Part shown: positions 62,807 through 64,000 of the stretch, one piece after another
How positions within the stretch are numbered: position 1 is the first letter of the stretch
Layout of the letters: every line of letters starts with the position of its first letter
Assembly: GCF_030758345.1 (NCBI RefSeq)
Contig: NZ_JAVAMO010000002.1
Location: 124,001 to 188,000, forward strand
Length of the DNA: 64,000 bases
Reading direction: 5' to 3'
From: Ruegeria discodermiae
Lineage (GTDB): Bacteria > Pseudomonadota > Alphaproteobacteria > Rhodobacterales > Rhodobacteraceae
Notes under the pieces: model-generated
The model's input: the letters and a program-made list of their open reading frames with translations, nothing else
Told to the model about the DNA's origin: nothing
Database searches by the model: none
Program-made: the position numbers and the translations under genes

Positions 62807-63463
62807 ATGTGCAATCTGTACTCACACACATCTGCCCGTCAGGCGGTGCTTGACTTCACCAATGCCATGACAGCCACCCCTGCGGTCGGAAACATGCCCC
62901 CGCAGCCCGGTATCTACCCAGACTATACAGCCCCCATCGTCCGCAACTATGGCGGCCAACGGGAACTGGCATTGGGTCGATGGGGTATGCCAAGCCCTGC
63001 CTTCGCACTGAAGGGCAAGAAGGTTGACCGGGGCGTCACGAACGTCAGGAACACGAAAAGCCCCCACTGGCGGCGCTGGTTGGCAGTGGAGCATCGTTGC
63101 GTCGTGCCCTTCACCTCGTTCTCAGAGCCGGGAAGGAACGCAGAGGGCAAATCCGAGCCAGTCTGGTTTGCCCTCAACGAGGACCGGCCCCTGATGTTCT
63201 TTGCAGGCGTCTGGACCAACTGGACCAGCGTGCGGAAGGTGAAGGAAGGCGAGGTAAACGCGGACCTCTACGGCTTCCTGACCACCGAACCGAATGACGT
63301 TGTCGGCGCGATCCACCCGAAGGCCATGCCGGTGATCCTTCAAACGCCCGATGAGGTTGAGACGTGGCTTACTGCGCCTTGGGAAGAAGCTGGTGGGCTA
63401 CAGCGTGCATTGCCTGACGGGGTGCTTGAGATTGTGGCGCGTGGCGGCGCACAGGACGGGTAG
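62807..63463 (+). CDS. SRAP (YedK/HMCES-like) abasic-site-processing protein
   Basis: A 218-residue SOS-response-associated peptidase-domain protein that covalently caps abasic sites in single-stranded DNA. It begins MCNLYSHTS, so Cys2 becomes N-terminal after Met removal. The other active-site positions appear as Asn79 (TNVRN), Glu107 (FTSFSEP) and His170 (AIHPKAMPVIL). The usual FYEW is replaced by FSEP here and the histidine segment is atypical, so it belongs to a divergent branch often found in phages and islands. Confidence 0.85.
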   Translation: MCNLYSHTSARQAVLDFTNAMTATPAVGNMPPQPGIYPDYTAPIVRNYGGQRELALGRWGMPSPAFALKGKKVDRGVTNVRNTKSPHWRRWLAVEHRCVVPFTSFSEPGRNAEGKSEPVWFALNEDRPLMFFAGVWTNWTSVRKVKEGEVNADLYGFLTTEPNDVVGAIHPKAMPVILQTPDEVETWLTAPWEEAGGLQRALPDGVLEIVARGGAQDG

Positions 63464-63478
63464 TTAGTTAGGTTTGAC

Positions 63479-63907
63479 TTAGTTGCGCCAGTGTGGAGAC
63501 CACTCGTTTGCAAGCTCAACCCTACAGGCGTGGGCCAAGTCTAGCGATAGACCCGTCAGTCCCCATGCGCTCGTGGGATCAAAGTCGGAATCGCCCGATT
63601 GTCCGCCTTTTTCTTTGAGCTCTCTACCAAAGGCCACCATCGCGTCCCGAACTGAGTCGTTCTCGATCAGGCCCATTACGCCCCAATAGAGCTGCCAAAA
63701 CTCAGTTTCATTTCGCGCGCTCGCCTCTCGCGCCACTGCAAGTTTGGAAGTGGCGCGCACAGCTTCCTCGCACCACTCAAGTTTCTTTTCTAAGTATGGT
63801 CTTGCGGCATTGACCTTCTGGGTTTGCAAGTACTGCCAACCACCAACAAAAATCGCCAACATACTCACGAATACGGCAGTAGCCTTTATGCGTGTCTCCC
63901 AAGTCAT
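63479..63907 (-). CDS. Membrane-anchored hypothetical protein, 142 residues
   Basis: An N-terminal membrane helix (IKATAVFVSMLAIFVGGWQYL) is followed by a soluble, mostly helical domain (ARPYLEKKLEWCEEAVRATSKLA-like start, ending SLDLAHACRVEL). Two cysteines may lie in the soluble part. It is convergent with the SRAP gene, 15 bp between stops. Function unknown. The remaining bases to 64000 show no gene I can support. Confidence 0.6.
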   Translation of the reverse strand: MTWETRIKATAVFVSMLAIFVGGWQYLQTQKVNAARPYLEKKLEWCEEAVRATSKLAVAREASARNETEFWQLYWGVMGLIENDSVRDAMVAFGRELKEKGGQSGDSDFDPTSAWGLTGLSLDLAHACRVELANEWSPHWRN

Positions 63908-64000
63908 GGCAATGACTCCAAGTCCCCAAAACCCATGTCAACGCGTCGCAGATTATCACAAGAAAGCGGCCAGAGTAGCCCGGCCATTGGCCCAGCTCCG

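Overview
The window looks like a chromosomal segment of an alphaproteobacterium, most likely a marine member of the Rhodobacteraceae (Roseobacter group). The reasons are high-GC coding sequence with codon use of that group, a Na+-translocating NADH:quinone reductase (nqr) operon, an inositol catabolic cluster, a DctB/DctD-type two-component pair, and a small membrane protein that resembles the Rhodobacteraceae DUF6552 family. The assignment is inference from gene content; no rRNA is present.

Layout. 1-859: start of a sugar/nucleoside ABC ATPase, cut by the window edge. 1145-2422: MFS-like permease. 2440-6655: ugpBAEC glycerol-3-phosphate ABC importer on the minus strand. 7104-7619: 2H phosphoesterase. 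7627-11876: RND efflux pump and adaptor. 11945-12910: HSL-type esterase. 13001-16119: DctB/DctD-like sensor kinase and AAA+ regulator whose sigma54-contact loop is missing. 16214-17323: DUF1612/HTH protein. 17453-18298: membrane-anchored M15-type peptidase. 18492-29098: part of a type VI secretion system (T6SS): OmpA-like protein, PpkA-type kinase, and a coupled operon tssL-tssM-tagF-stp. Sheath, tube and baseplate genes are not in the window. 29204-30217: solitary nucleotidyltransferase-fold gene behind a perfect inverted repeat.

30289-38135 is a divergent inositol cluster. iolD-iolC-iolB-iolJ run on the minus strand; two Gfo/Idh/MocA oxidoreductases flank iolE on the plus strand. An 18-bp perfect LacI-type palindrome lies between the two arms. 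38217-46557 holds the most unusual arrangement: a two-partner secretion pair (TpsB, then a 1580-residue TpsA with GLUG and MBG repeats) followed 18 bp later by a secreted caspase-like protein with Sel1 repeats. The TpsB lacks the otherwise conserved arginine of the Omp85 loop-6 motif. 46745-48124 is an unrecognised helical protein. 48331-54187 is nqrABCDEF, ending in a strong terminator.

A tRNA-Thr(CGU) at 54344-54419 marks a change of character. From there to the window end the genes are short, on alternating strands, often more AT-rich and mostly unrecognised. They include a GNAT acetyltransferase, a Cro/XRE-like regulator divergent from two tiny coupled genes, RidA, a possible nuclease, a CxxC protein, a membrane protein and an SRAP protein. 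This looks like a genomic island or decayed prophage next to the tRNA, although no integrase or second attachment site is visible.
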